From Climacium dendroides (taxonomy: Eukaryota > Streptophyta > Bryopsida > Hypnales > Climaciaceae): a stretch of DNA of 64,000 nucleotides. The stretch's first letter is position 1. Each line of letters starts with the position of its first letter. The position numbers and the translations under genes were made by a program. Where the stretch lies: contig OX467089.1 of the NCBI GenBank assembly GCA_950106755.1, positions 1,676,501-1,740,500 of the forward strand, given 5' to 3'. This document shows positions 34,289 through 46,029 of this stretch, in pieces. The notes under the pieces were generated by a model that saw only the letters and a list, made by a program, of their open reading frames with translations, had not been told where the DNA came from and ran no database searches.

Positions 34289-36210
34289 TGTCGTAGCATA
34301 GGAAAGCAAAAATCCTTCTCTAAGGCTCAATATTTCTTAAAAGAGGCCTTAAAGTGACTCGAGTATCGTTCCCACGAAGATCAAATTCCTAGGTTCACAA
34401 TTACCGGAAAATGGTAGAGTGATGGTCACGAAACACAAAACCCCAAGCAAAACAATAGACCGGAACTTCCACTTGGTCTCCTTGTTTCCTTGGACAAACA
34501 CGACCGGACCCCTTCGGTCCAACAATTACTAATACACGCTAGACTTCCCGATCTAACGACACTGACCGGATTTAATCCGGTTTAAATTACACTTGTTTAT
34601 CACACAGACTATCTAACTGGTTAGTTTCCTACTCCACATTTTTACACTACCCCGTAATTCTCCCAACATTTCTATTCACATACCTCAAGTAGTATCCCAT
34701 ATTTACGTTTTTCAGACCGTAACCGGGATCCACGTTTCCACAGATCTAACCTTAACCTTTAGTATTCACATCCGGTCCAGATCTCTACTCGTAACCATAT
34801 CGAGTTTAACCTCTGAATGAAGAGGGATCTGCTAATTGGGATTTAGGAAGGAAGCTTAACTCCTACCCTTCGATTTTAAAGTGTCAGAAGTTTCACTATG
34901 TGATCAAACTTTCAAAAATAAACTTTCAAATCCTACAAATGAGAAACAAACCGTCCTCACAACTGGAAAGGAAACGCAGTCGTGTCCAGCAGGTCACGCA
35001 AGCTGGTCTAATTCCTCCTAACCAATGCTACAACGACAGCCTACTGAGTTAGTCCTAAATCCGGTCTGAACTAGCGGGGACAATAAGGAGAAATGAGCGT
35101 TGTGGAGGCATGCTAATCCTTACTCTTTCCGGAGAGTACCCCTCCTCCGTACTCCTTCCGAGTCCATTCCCAGTCCACACTAGAGATCCCTTCTGCCTCT
35201 GCCCACACACACTAATACAATACTGGATCGGATAAACTCAGCATCCGGATACACCTTGTATCCACTTACTACTATAAGAAACTTAGAAACCAATGTCTGA
35301 GTTGACGTGGTTTTTTTGGACACCCAATGTTGCAAGTGATATTTTTATGTTAACAATGATGTCCAATATAATATGAAGATTTTACAGTGGACATCATTGT
35401 TGACATAAAAACATCAATTGCGACATGGGTGTCCAAAAAAACTACGTCAACTTAGACGTAGTTTTCTTATAGTGTACACTCACTTTCCAGCCTAGACTTC
35501 CAAAACACAAACAAGTGTCAAGTACACACAACTATGATTTGTTTCAATCACGCCAAGAGCGAACTCCCAAGTACTCATGAATATAAGAAAATAAGATAAA
35601 GATGCACACCGGGACCAAACAAATTCTAGATTTAAATACTAAACTACTCCCTCAAAATCCTAACCTAAAAGTAACCCTCCAGCCAATCAAGGCCAAACAC
35701 GTTTCATTCCCTTATTATTTTCTAGCCCTGTTGACTTTCACTCAAACTCCCACTACTTCCACTAAAAGTGGATCTCAGATCCTATAATTACGGACCCCGT
35801 CACTTTCCAATTGCTAGTGGCCGTGTCACTCAAAAAGTAAACTTCCTAATTATGTACAGCTATCCCAAAAGTTTAGACTTTCACCACCCTATCCTCAGAA
35901 ATTTACCCTACGTAACTTCCTAAGTTCTTAACTTCTTCGCGGCCGGCTTATTTCCGGTTCCGATCTTCTGTCCCTCGCGTACCTTACCCCGGGCGGCAAG
36001 CTTCTTCTTCTTGGATGCTGCAGCCTTAGTTGCCCGAGTCTCTGCGAGTGCTTGATCCGGGTCAGAATACGGCTCCGAGTCTTCCTCAGTCCCGGATTCT
36101 TCATCCTCATCCTCTTCTTCTTCTTCTTCCTCCTCATCATCATCCTCTTCTTCTGTGCTGACATAATTGGAGGCTTCTTCTTCTGCGTGGTTGGTGTGGG
36201 CGGAACATTG
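34289..36210 (-). repeat. 5' LTR of R1, truncated by Element III
   Basis: This matches 111 to about 1856 closely, starting TGTCGTAGCATAGG. It stops abruptly at 36210, where Element III begins. The C-terminal end of the LTR-resident ORF (35928-36210) is included. A CACTA-type insertion (35270-35474) is absent from the other LTR. Confidence 0.88.
35270..35474. mobile_element. Non-autonomous CACTA-type element in the R1 5' LTR
   Basis: The ends are (T)ACTATAAGAAAC and GTTTTCTTATAGTG, with TAC on both sides (35267-35269, 35475-35477). The 3' LTR keeps the empty site near 1100-1115, which proves the insertion and its 3-bp duplication. The first base is T instead of C. Internal arms make it hairpin-like. 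Confidence 0.9.
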
Positions 36211-36447
36211 TATGCTATATTGAATATTTTGAGAGGTTTGGAGTCTCTCAAAATAATATAGTCCATTTAGACCCTAAATAATGAATTATAATGTTCCACA
36301 GTTTAGGCTAAATTTTCTAGTTGTAATTTGCAATTTCCATTAAAATGAGAGTCTTTTGAGTGATTGTCTGTTCAAACACATGTAATTTGGTTTAGAGTAA
36401 ATGTTCTGATTAATATAAATAAAGATTGTGTTATTTTTTGAACATCA

Positions 36448-36530
36448 AGTCATGAGCTCCGCAGTCTGTTGTAAGGGGTTGTTCATCTCATTGAAGCGGT
36501 CCGACTTCGATTCCCGTCAAGGATATATGA
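36448..36530 (+). repeat. tRNA-like segment near the end of Element III
   Basis: The segment is homologous, in reverse, to 56745-56822. It contains a degenerate B-box (ACTTCGATTCC). The Element II copy is closer to canonical. It may be tRNA-derived, and I do not claim a functional tRNA. Confidence 0.35.
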
Positions 36531-36988
36531 GTGCATGAGAAAAAAAACATGACTTGGTGCTACTAAGTGAGCTTTGCAAGCAGGAAAATTGTAACAACCA
36601 ACCGGCCCCCTACCCAGAATGTGACAAGTGCTTTACATGTTGACCAAATAAATAGTGGATATTTCCACTACATTTTGCTTCCCAATAGCAATGTAATTTC
36701 AAATAAAATGTACTCAATGATAAACACAACATAAAATGAAGTAAAAAATAGATAAAACAAAGTTGAAGAATACAAAATAAAGAATATTGAACAAAAAAAC
36801 ATTGTTTTGTAAACACAAAACATACACTTCAACACATTTATGCAATACCAAGCAATGAAATACAAACAATCAAATCAAACCTATACCATCTACTCTAATA
36901 TATGAATTCCTTTCGTTTTATAAAACATGACGATGGAAACAACATATTTATAAAACTTGCAATATACATCAATACATAGCTACAAATA

Positions 36989-37565
36989 TCAAGTATATGA
37001 TGCAAGGCTTCGGTTGATGATGTCAATTTGAGCAGTTGGAATCTTGATCATGCATTGGCGAGTATCTTTCCGAATGCTGAACTTCCACGCTGTCATAAGA
37101 GCATTTGTATGCTTCCAAAGTGGCGGTTCGGTTTCATCCACTTTCCAACGTAGACCTCTTTCTTTGACCCATCCAGTGTAGAAGTCTTGAACATCTTCAT
37201 CTCTCGATGTTGGACGGAAGTACTGAATGAATATACAATTAGGTTTCTCCGGATTACTATTTGGATCAAACAATGCCCTTGCAATCCAAACAAGATGACT
37301 TTCACCTTCTGTGGGTTGAACTACAACAAAATATCCTTCAAAGAGATCTCGACCCACCCTAAAGGATGGTTGTGGACGACCTCTCAAAGGGCCTACATAT
37401 GCATCATCTTCTCCAAACTCTTCACGGTCCTCGCCGTCTTCATCTAATTCATCCACCCGAGTAGCTTAAACACGGTTAGTTGGCCAGAAACCATCCTTTA
37501 AAACAGAAGATGAAGGTAGTGGTTCTAGCAATGCTATCTTGACGCCACGCTAGTAGTGCACTACG
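36989..37565 (-). pseudogene. Transposase-like gene of Element III, C-terminal part
   Basis: The frame starts at the Element II boundary with 'VVHY*RGVKIALLEPLPSSSVLKDGFWP', continuing the protein left at 57073. TAG (37550) stands where copies have Trp, and there is a TAA at 37466. It then covers the C-terminal barrel-like region 'GYFVVVQPTEGESHLVWIA' and ends 'IINRSLASYT', as in the Element II copy. It is severed from its N-terminal part by Element II. Confidence 0.82.
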
Positions 37566-37590
37566 AACGTAATATTCATTAAAATGAGAG
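37566..37590 (+). repeat. Left terminal inverted repeat of Element II
   Basis: AACGTAATATTCATTAAA plus ATGAGAG. It differs at several positions from the right end but shares ATATTCATTAAA with Element I. Target duplication TACG precedes it. Confidence 0.82.
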
Positions 37591-38019
37591 TATTCTACCG
37601 AAATGAGAGTTACAGAAGTCTAATTTCATTTGAAAACGGAGAAGAGAATTCCTCAAACAATATTCAAATCATACAAGAATTAAAATCAGATGAACACAAG
37701 TAGGAATCAAATATCATAACCACAAGGTAAACGTTCATATTGACCTTTCACTTGTACACCATGAGTTGTTCCATACATCTTCAACTATGCTTGGCTAGGT
37801 CCAGTGACACTATATTACAAGCAACGAACTATAAAGGCCAGTAATGTAGTTCATTACATTGTTCTGCGTACACTGTAAAAGCTACGAGTGTGATTCACTC
37901 GAGCTCTGAATTCTTTTGTAATATGCACATTGAGCTTTCATGAAGCATGAATGTATGACTCTACACTATGAACAAGTACTATACGTGTCATTTACTCTTG
38001 AGCTCCACGATTGCCTTCA

Positions 38020-38421
38020 TCATCTTCGGACTATGGTTGTGCTTGCTTGTAATTCATGAGCTTGGAAAGCCCTCCTACTTCCTTGAACATCTGAAGAAGG
38101 ACCCACGTCCTCACCATATAGTTTCTGTTGTGTTGCTCTATCGCAAGGTGAGGACGACATCGGTGTAGCAAAAACATCACTAGACTTCATGGGCGATGGA
38201 GAACATGATTTTGGACGATGTGGAGCTGAACCCGGGGGACTATCCACCACCCCATCATCAACGGGCTTTAGGGAGAAGTCCATTGTCGAATTTGCAGTGG
38301 CAACCGAACACATGAAGTTTCTTGTACTCAGAATTAGATTCTGCCCGTAGTCAGAGAAAGAGTCAGCTGATGCAGTGCACGGAAGACTGGTGTGCTGAAC
38401 TAGAGAGGATGACGTTCCCAA
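38020..38421 (-). pseudogene. SP-rich disordered protein (cassette gene C), Element II copy
   Basis: No ATG opens this frame. A possible acceptor (TTCTTAG) lies just upstream, so it is probably a 3' exon. The box 'DDGVVDSPPGSAPHRPKSCSPSPMK' matches the Element I gene C and a Ser-rich N-terminal stretch precedes it. It ends at 38020, much shorter than the Element I frame, so it may be truncated. It is the last gene of the minus-strand cassette. Confidence 0.55.
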
Positions 38422-38824
38422 ATTCTAAGAAAACAAAGAGATTAGAATAATTTAATCAAAAACTGTAACTGTCATTACATTTACAAGTAAACTCCAATAA
38501 CAAATTTGCAGTCTAGGAAGTCCTGGCCATCGAATGAGGTCGACCCGACCTAAACTAGAGGAAGAAGAAAATACAGAAAGGTATTCATAAAAAAATTATA
38601 TTACAGAAATTACGTATATCTCTAACCATACATGCGAATGCATGAGCCATTAAGGTCGAGGCGAGCTGAAGTTCACTAGGAACTCAGAGAACAATCCACA
38701 TGCCATTCAGCACGACTCGACCTAAATTAAAGCAATAAATAAACTATCCTCTCGTAACGCCGATTAGACGATGACACAGTCACTGCATCCACATGGCTCA
38801 TGAACAGCAATGAAATGAAGTGCG
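38422..38824. other. Intergenic region between cassette genes B and C, Element II
   Basis: No gene is seen. It holds three Element II palindromes, at about 38535-38553 (AGGTCG-ACC-CGACCT), 38651-38670 (degenerate) and 38706-38726. The same interval of Element I holds two. Confidence 0.65.
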
Positions 38825-40003
38825 CTATCGGTACGCTGAAGACACTCTGACTGCATCCATAAGACTATTGTACATGCCACGATTTCTCTCGTCATACAGC
38901 ATCTTCCGCCCAATTTTCCCCGCACTACTCTTGCGAAATGATTTCAATCCTTCATCTCGAGCTTTGTGAAGTCGCCTGAGCCAGGGCAAAAGGACCATGT
39001 CCAAATATGAGTCCCTAGGGCCGTTACCCTTGGGAGACCAACTGATGGGGAGAACGACGTTCTCCGACTTGTTCATGAAGTGCTTCATAGGACTATCGTC
39101 AACTATGACAGTATTCTCTCGAAGAAATTACCCATTGAAATTATTAAACAAGGTGTTCGCGTCCTTCACGAACAGGTCCTTGGTGGTGCCTGGCTCCTTG
39201 AATGTGACTATCCGGCCTTGTTCCTCACACTTGAGCGTTGTGCAAGACTCCTGCCCAAGTATAATGCGAGGCTTATCCAGACCGACAAAAAGATAATCGA
39301 TGATTTTTTGAACGGTAAACTTCTTCATCGAGCTCCAAATAGAAACGTGTGCTATCAATCCTAGCTCACGAAGGAAATGAGCGCAATTTGGGCGGACAAA
39401 GACCGCCTTCGGTCCCACAATCGCAGGAATTGTGGCGGAGTGCGGTTGGTCTGCATTCTCGACGTGCACAGCCCACCCCTTGTACTTGGCGTCTTCATGG
39501 ACACACAAGACTCCATTCAAATTCAGGACAACATTCAGCCACTTCTCGGCGACGGTCACCCTGGACGTCAATGGAATCTCAACATCCTTCGACGTATCTC
39601 CACGTTCAGATGGGGGAACCGATCCCTGCTATCAAACGGACAAATGTGCAGCCAGTTACTAAGCAACACTGACACATTTCGAAACTCAAGGAAAAAGGCA
39701 AAATCCAATTGTCACAGACTATATATGAACACAGAGGTACCTATTAGCGCAGAGATCAAGGACGCAAGGGCACGAGGTTACCTTTTCCGGCAAAGACAAC
39801 GTCGGTCCAACAGGGTCTGGCATTTCAATCTCCAGAAGCTGAGCGTCGGGAATAGAGACGTCATCATCTAAGTGCATGGACTCAGATTCCGGTGCACCTC
39901 CACTTGTAGCTTCTATAATGCCACAACCAAATGTTGGACATTGTACATGCTGTATAGGAGCAATAGATTTCGGAAGATCATTCAGTCCAGTTGAGATAGC
40001 CAT
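38825..40003 (-). pseudogene. FCP1/SCP-like HAD phosphatase homologue, Element II copy
   Basis: A likely first exon is 40003-39777, followed by an intron (GTAACC ... CAG) and a main exon from about 39627. Motif I is 'VVLNLNGVLC', so both catalytic Asp positions read Asn. 'AVFVRPNCAHFLRE', 'VSIWSSMKKFTVQ' and, after an in-frame TAA at 39128, 'TVIVDDSPMKHFM' follow. The C-terminus 'YLDMVLLPWLRRLHKA' matches 'LLGTLIPWLKKLHED' of Element I. The fold is that of FCP1-like HAD proteins. With motif I lost it should be catalytically dead. Between the two elements the active-site loop differs while the scaffold is kept. Confidence 0.72.
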
Positions 40004-40260
40004 CAGAGGAGGTTCTGCAATTCAGGAAGGGCCAGACAAACAAGATTTAAAATTTTTACAGAAAAATCCGTATAATTGATTAATAAAATTCAGTACAAAA
40101 AAGTCATCATCTTACATGAAGATATGGATTTGTCAAAAAATTGTTTTCTATCAAAAAGTATTGTCTCCCACACTAAGGGCCTCTATCTAAGTACAACCTA
40201 TGACACAAATCAGCTCGAGTCGAGCTAATTCTATACAAATGACATCGAGTGATTGTGTGG

Positions 40261-43200
40261 TCAACCTGATGGTGCATCCTGGCCATCCAATGCATGACTC
40301 TGATCATCATCAATGGCGATGGCAGGATCCGTGGGCATCTTCGGGCTAGACTCCAAGGTCTCTCAGGACCTGCCACCATCAAGTGGAACTCGAGCCATGT
40401 CCTCGTCATCAGGTGGAGGTGCAGGGGTGGAGGGGCACTCCTCAGTAGGAGGAGGAGCTGGAGGATCTGCGGAACTTGCAAGAGAAGTGAAAGAGACAAA
40501 AGGCACCCCAGTCAATCGTGGAGTGGAGGGTAAGCTTGAGGATCCACTCATCGTTGGTCTTGTTGGCGCTCCCTACAGCAAAAGCACTTGGTCAACCTGA
40601 GACGGCTGTACGGATGCTAGAGGCATGGCACCACCAAGACTGTTGATAATGGCCTCCAGTTTGGAGTCGTTCTTTTGTGACATTGCCACCATAAACTATC
40701 GCAACTCCGCCATCTCCCTGGCCTGCCTATCAAACATCATTTGATCCAGTTCCCGCCTCCTCTTCAGCTCTGCAATTTCTGCATCATAGTCGGCGGCGGC
40801 TTGTGATCTTCCCCTCTTCCGCTTCTCCTTGGAGGCTGGAGACGGCATGGCAGAGGTGTCAGGTGGTTGACCCGACGACGCTGATGATCCCCGGATGCTT
40901 TGAGAGCGGATCACTGGAGGGGTGCTCCGATCCATGGGAACGTCATCGTCGTAGTCGTCATCACCGACTGCCCCATCGCTGTCGGAGGACTCACACAATA
41001 TGATTGCAGATGACCTCTGACCGGACGGCGTGCTTGCCTCTCCAGTTGACTTCCCCTTGCGCTTTGATGACGAAGGCGTGCTTGACCCCGATGGTCGGCG
41101 TGGGAATTTGCCCTCATCAACAAAGTATCCCTCTGGAAGAAAGTCGTTCTTATCTAGTTTCTTCGCAGTGGTTGCAATTTCAGTCCACTAGTCAGACTCC
41201 TCCGAGTCCCCCACAACAAACACATTAATCCCACTCATCTACAAAGTCACACACAACGTCACATACTATCAGATTACGATAGTATGAAAATTCCCTAACA
41301 AGGATACAATGGTATTTCATGTAACGTCAGCAGTAGGTTGGGTCAAGTCGACCCGACCTGAAGTTCACTCTCGGGCACTCAATGGCACCGATCAAGTCGA
41401 GCCAAACTATGGAGGAACACACTCCAGTCAATGCTACGAGTCAGGTCGACCTGACCTGGTTTCTATCACCTTATAATTTCAAGAAGAAATACATGTCCAT
41501 TTTATTCAGGTCGAATCGACCTTAACCATAGCCAAAACATTACATTGTGGAATTCATTGTGTTCAGGCTTACCATCGCAGCACACGTGAACTTCGACCCA
41601 ACGAAGAATGACATTACGCTTGCTCCAGGAGCGCAGAATTTCCTCACAAGATTGAGGAAGAACTCCATCCGTAGCTCAGTATTATTAATCTTGAACTCTA
41701 GCTCTTTGTAAGCCCCGGGCCTCGTAAATGTTTCAGTATTGGGAGCATCATAGGAAGACCTCATTTTCACCGTCCTAGCATTGCTTGGGCTTTGCAGGAT
41801 GGTCAGGTAAATTGGTTCCACCGCCTTCTTGCTTCGTGCAGACAAGTCACCGATACGCTCATTGGGTGAGGGAATGTAGTTAGAGAAACTCATGGAGTAC
41901 TCCTTCAACGCGGGATTGTTGTCTATGAAGTGAAGTGCTTGCGTTTGCTTGGTGAGGTCGGAACAAATGAGCACCCACACCGGAATGTCCTCGAGAAGGG
42001 GCTGGCCCTTTTCTTGGAAGGACTCGACAACTGCAGTGAAGTATGGATCGGCTGGCGTACACTTAGACTTTGACACCACATTCGGGGTCTAACGCAGGTC
42101 CCACACTCCAAGCTTGATGTCCTTTACGTTCTCTGCAGTGAGCACGCCTCTAGGCCAATCCTGGTGCGTCTTATACATAACGTCATATGGACGATAGTAT
42201 GCAGTGGATTTTGGGGGCACAAAATTGTTTCTCTGCTGCAGGAAGACCCGGAAGAACTCAGCCGCGTACATTGACATCTCCTCAGCGCTCTTCCCCTTTG
42301 CTCTTGACTGCTTCGCCTCCATCCAGTATTCGTTCCCTGGTTGCTCTAGCAGCACGTTCATTGTGGCACTTGTGAAGTTCCGACTTCGTTTGAACTCCCT
42401 CCACTTCTCGTGGTTCAGCTTGTTCAAAGAGGACATGAGCCTGAGACTTGCGTCTAGGGCGTGAAGCTCCATCTTCACCTTGTGCTTGCGCTTCCTTCTC
42501 TCCACCCACTCCCTAGCAGTGTAGCAGCTCTCCTGTACAACAGAGAGAAGCTTGATTGTGACTTTCGGGTAGTCCTTGTTCTTGCTCCCTGGATTCTGAT
42601 GCAGAATATGTTCGGCCAACTTCGACAAGTCATTGAAGGAAAGGTTTCCGAGCACTTTGAAGAACTCATGCGTCAGATTCCCTTGCTCGGGCTTCCAAGT
42701 GGCCTTCTCGTTGTACTTCAATCTAGTATTGGGGTCTATCAACTCTCCATGCACAGCACTAGAAATGACCTCGCTCCACAGGTTGTACACGTCGTCCGGA
42801 GCTGTGATTATCTTCAGCTCGTTTCGGATCTCGAGCTTCTCCTTGGCGTCCTTGCCTTTTGCAGCCTTCTGGGCCTTTAGTACATCTAGCAGACCAAACC
42901 GCTTGTACATTGCCGATGAGAATTCTTGCAACGCAATTTTGTATGTCACAGTCAATTTGGAGCTCTCTATTCAGCTCAGACCGACCTAAACTACACATTT
43001 CATTTTGAACGTCAAATGCACCTTTGTCGTTCTGCTTACTTCAAACTCTTCATTCATTATCACGTGAAGTAAATCAATACATCACCTATGCTGGCTGGAA
43101 CACTAGGTGGCAGACGACATTCTCAGATCAGGTCGACTCGACCTGAATCTCTTACCATGAATTTCTTCTTATTTGCTGTACTCTCAACGTTTCGCTTGAC

Positions 43201-44610
43201 GTTGGACATTGTCGCTATTAGGGCCGCTTCCCTCGGATTGCGTGGCCTCCCCATGAGTTCCTACACTTTTCTGGCTCCCAGAATGTTTGTTGACCATGAG
43301 GGCTTCTGCGCCACGAAGTGGTTGACCCTATTGTAGTACGCCGATTTATCCCGTAGTTTCTGGGCATCTGTGGACCAGACCACGTAGCAATCCCATTGAC
43401 GAAAGTTCTTGACAATCTCTTCGTCAAGGTTTTGGTCCACCATCATTTTGCTGGCAGTCACATTGTGTTGCCCATTGATGATGTAGAAGTTTTTCCTTTC
43501 AAGTGCTGGCCAGTCCTTCGGCTTTGGCTTCTCGAAGCAATCCACTGGCATGACACACAATGTTTGTTTTGTGGACTTATCTGGCATTTCCCAGAGGTAT
43601 GTCATCATATCCTCCGCGAGCTTCATTTCATGGCTACGAATGTTTAAGTCCTCTAGGGCTTTGATGAGTTGCTCAATGGAAATTGTCTTCTTATCCTCCA
43701 GGCCAAAGATGTAGGCGTCTGTGCAGTGCTTCCAGTAGGCCTTGTATGCCTCCACGGACGCAATGTAATCATGCGATTTCTTGGCATCATAAGGGACCGG
43801 GACCTCAGTTACCGCGGATACAAAACTCAACTCCCCTGGTAAAACTGCACTAGGGTTTTGCGCTGCTGTTGCCGCTGTTGAGGTTGATGCAAATTTACTT
43901 TTCCTGGGAGCTCGTGCTGGAGTAGCGGCCTGCATGGACTTTCTTGTCCCCCGACTCTGTTGGGTTCCAAGTGTACCCATTGAGCTCTGTCCCTCCACGT
44001 TACTTGGAAACTCCTGGGAGACAGTTCTGACAATCATGTCTTTCTTCTTCAACTCAAGTTTCGTCTTCAGAATTGTGAAGTCGTTCAGGAGTGTCTTCAG
44101 GCAAGAGTATAGGGCCTTCCCCGTTGCCAACTTCCCATCCTTTGTCTTGAAGTAGTTGTGGTCAACTTTCTTCTCAAGGTCGGGAATCTCCGTTCTGTAC
44201 TCAGTCGGTTCCAGCGTTGACAAGAAGTGCGATATGTTGAAGGCACATCTTGAGGAGTCCAAGCGAATAGTGAAGTGGTACTGCTCGCTTTTGGGTGTAC
44301 TAGTCACAGCTGTAACACACCGAATTTTCAAGAATGGACCACTGTCGTGGGCAACGTCCTTTATCTTCTCATCAAAGGATATGCTGAAGAAATGGTCCGT
44401 GTCTTTAAATTTTGCAGCGAAGCAAATGAGGTTCTTGAATGGAATCATGTGGAGACTCCAACTCTCAACCTTTTCGGGATTTTTGAATTCCCAGTAGTCT
44501 CCGTCATTGTCAAAGTCGTCCCCTTCCTCCCTAGAGGATTCGTGTACACAGCGTACGTAGAAGGCCTCCAGCTTCTCAGTTTGGTCATCCATTCTGCATT
44601 CATTTTCCAA
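40261..44610 (-). pseudogene. ParB/DGQHR-like plus methyltransferase-like protein, Element II copy
   Basis: The start is ATG 44592 or an earlier codon near 44610. Exon 1 runs to about 43156 with a ParB-type box 'FYIINGQHNVTASKMM' and 'CYVVWSTDAQKLRD...YNRVNHFVAQ'. Exon 2 (about 42966-41583) has 'WVERRKRKHKVKM', then 'VWVLICSDLTKQ' and 'ELRMEFFLNLVRKF...SVMSFFVGSKFTCAAM'. Exon 3 starts near 41240 with 'INVFVVGDSEESD', fitting the strand after methyltransferase motif I, and ends in a coiled-coil and Pro-rich tail. TAGs at 43261, 42089, 41188, 40696 and 40573 and a TGA at 40363 interrupt. The TAG at 43261 aligns with Trp of the Element I copy. The introns hold palindromes. Confidence 0.62.
41341..41525. 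promoter_or_regulatory. Palindrome group in an intron of the Element II cassette gene
   Basis: Partial or full palindromes stand at 41341 (AAGTCG-ACC-CGACCT), 41441 and 41505-41525 (TTCAGGTCG-AAT-CGACCTTAA). All are within the putative intron between the methyltransferase-like exons. The other intron of this gene has 43128-43146 (perfect) and 42970-42990. Confidence 0.75.
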
Positions 44611-44648
44611 ACAGGATGTTGTTAGAACAAGAGTTGTTGCTATGTTGA

Positions 44649-45731
44649 TTCAGATCGACCCGACCTAAATGCCAGTACATGGAGCTTCTACATTTCATCT
44701 TCTATGTGTTTGATCTACTTGGACTCGGTTCGTTTTGCTTCATACGCTTCAGGTCGACTCGACCTGAAGTTCTAGTCGGAATATGCAAATATTTCTGCTA
44801 TTGTGATAGCCTCAATGTTATTGATTAATGTTATCGGATCGTCCTAGTACGTATTGTTCTCACTTTGAAACTGGCAATTCAGGTCGGTCCGACCTGAATT
44901 GCATGCGGTAGTGTTGTCATGTTTGTTGTTGGTAAATGGATGTTTATTAGAAATGTGTCTTTTGGTCAATTTGTTAATTATACTAGGTGTCTAATATAGT
45001 CATATAAATATGTATGTTGGTGAAGGGAATACGTATTTGCTGTGCCAAATTGCAGAGGGTCTTCCTTGCAGTTCAAATCGGACCGACCTGATCTGCATTT
45101 AATTTTGACGATCATGTTATTTCTCCTCTGGGATGTTAGTGACAATGTCTGCTACTCAGTTGCTTCCCTTGTACAGACAATGCTAGTAGGTGTACATTTC
45201 AGGTCGGACAGACCTGAAATGCATGTTCATCTCATGTCAACATTGTCCATGAAATAGCACGGACAAATGGAGAGATTTGGGAGAGGATATGATTTATGGG
45301 GCTCTGCAATTCAGATCGCATCGACCTGAATTGTAGTGTGGGTCATGTGACGTACATTACCGGTATGTTAATGAATTCATTTATTAGTCAACTTGTTTAC
45401 AAATAGGTGTCTAATATCGTGATAGTAATTTATTTGTTGGTCTTACAAATTATTTGACACGTCAGATTGCAGAGGGTCTTCCTTGCAGTTCAGGTCGGAC
45501 CGACCTGATCTGCATTCAATTTGGACAACTTTGTTATTTCTCTTCTGATATGTTAGTGCAATTCCCTTCCATTTAGTTGCCTTCTTTGTACAGAAAATGC
45601 TAGTAGGTGTACATTTCAGGCCGGACCGACCTGAAATGCAGGTTAATCTCATTTGAAAATTTTCAAGGAACTTGCCCGGACCTAGGATATGTGTTTGAAG
45701 GGATATGCAATTCAGGTCGATGCGACCTGAA
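44649..45731 (-). promoter_or_regulatory. Upstream palindrome cluster of the Element II cassette
   Basis: Nine palindromes begin at 44649, 44748 (perfect), 44878 (perfect), 45072, 45198, 45310, 45489, 45615 and 45711. All are TTCAGGTCG-N3-CGACCTGAA or close to it. A block of about 430 bp is duplicated (45040-45330 against 45460-45735), multiplying the sites. The cluster occupies the 5' flank of the cassette gene (start near 44600), like 23101-23591 in Element I. Confidence 0.88.
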
Positions 45732-45889
45732 TTGCAGTTTCGTTCAGGCGCCTTACATTCGTGGTACGTTTAAGAATTTAGTGTGACAAGATGATACCTG
45801 GGTAGTATTGGGCTGATTCTGGGGAATTTGTGTGATTGTGGCTGGTCATTTCTTTCCTTGACATTCTGAATTCTAATTCATAGACCTTA

Positions 45890-46025
45890 AGGAAACCCTA
45901 AACCCTAAGCAATGGACCCTAAAGAAACCCTGGACCCTAAGCACTGAACCCTAAACAAACCCTGGAACTGAAGTACTGGACCCTAAACAATGAATGCCAT
46001 TTTCTGAACCCTAAACCCTAAACAA
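45890..46025 (-). repeat. Degenerate telomere-like CCCTAAA tract
   Basis: Interspersed CCCTAAA, CCCTAAG and CCCTGGA units form a degenerate telomere-like tract in the middle of Element II. Confidence 0.7.
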
Positions 46026-46029
46026 AGTC

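Noticed and set aside
36448..36530. A functional tRNA gene
   Set aside because: Only B-box-like and weak A-box-like sequence is visible. I could not form acceptor and anticodon stems.
38706..38726. Host transcription-factor site as the explanation for the CAGGTCG palindromes
   Set aside because: Their number, confinement to one element and sister motif with the same geometry in Element I point to a transposon-specific role.
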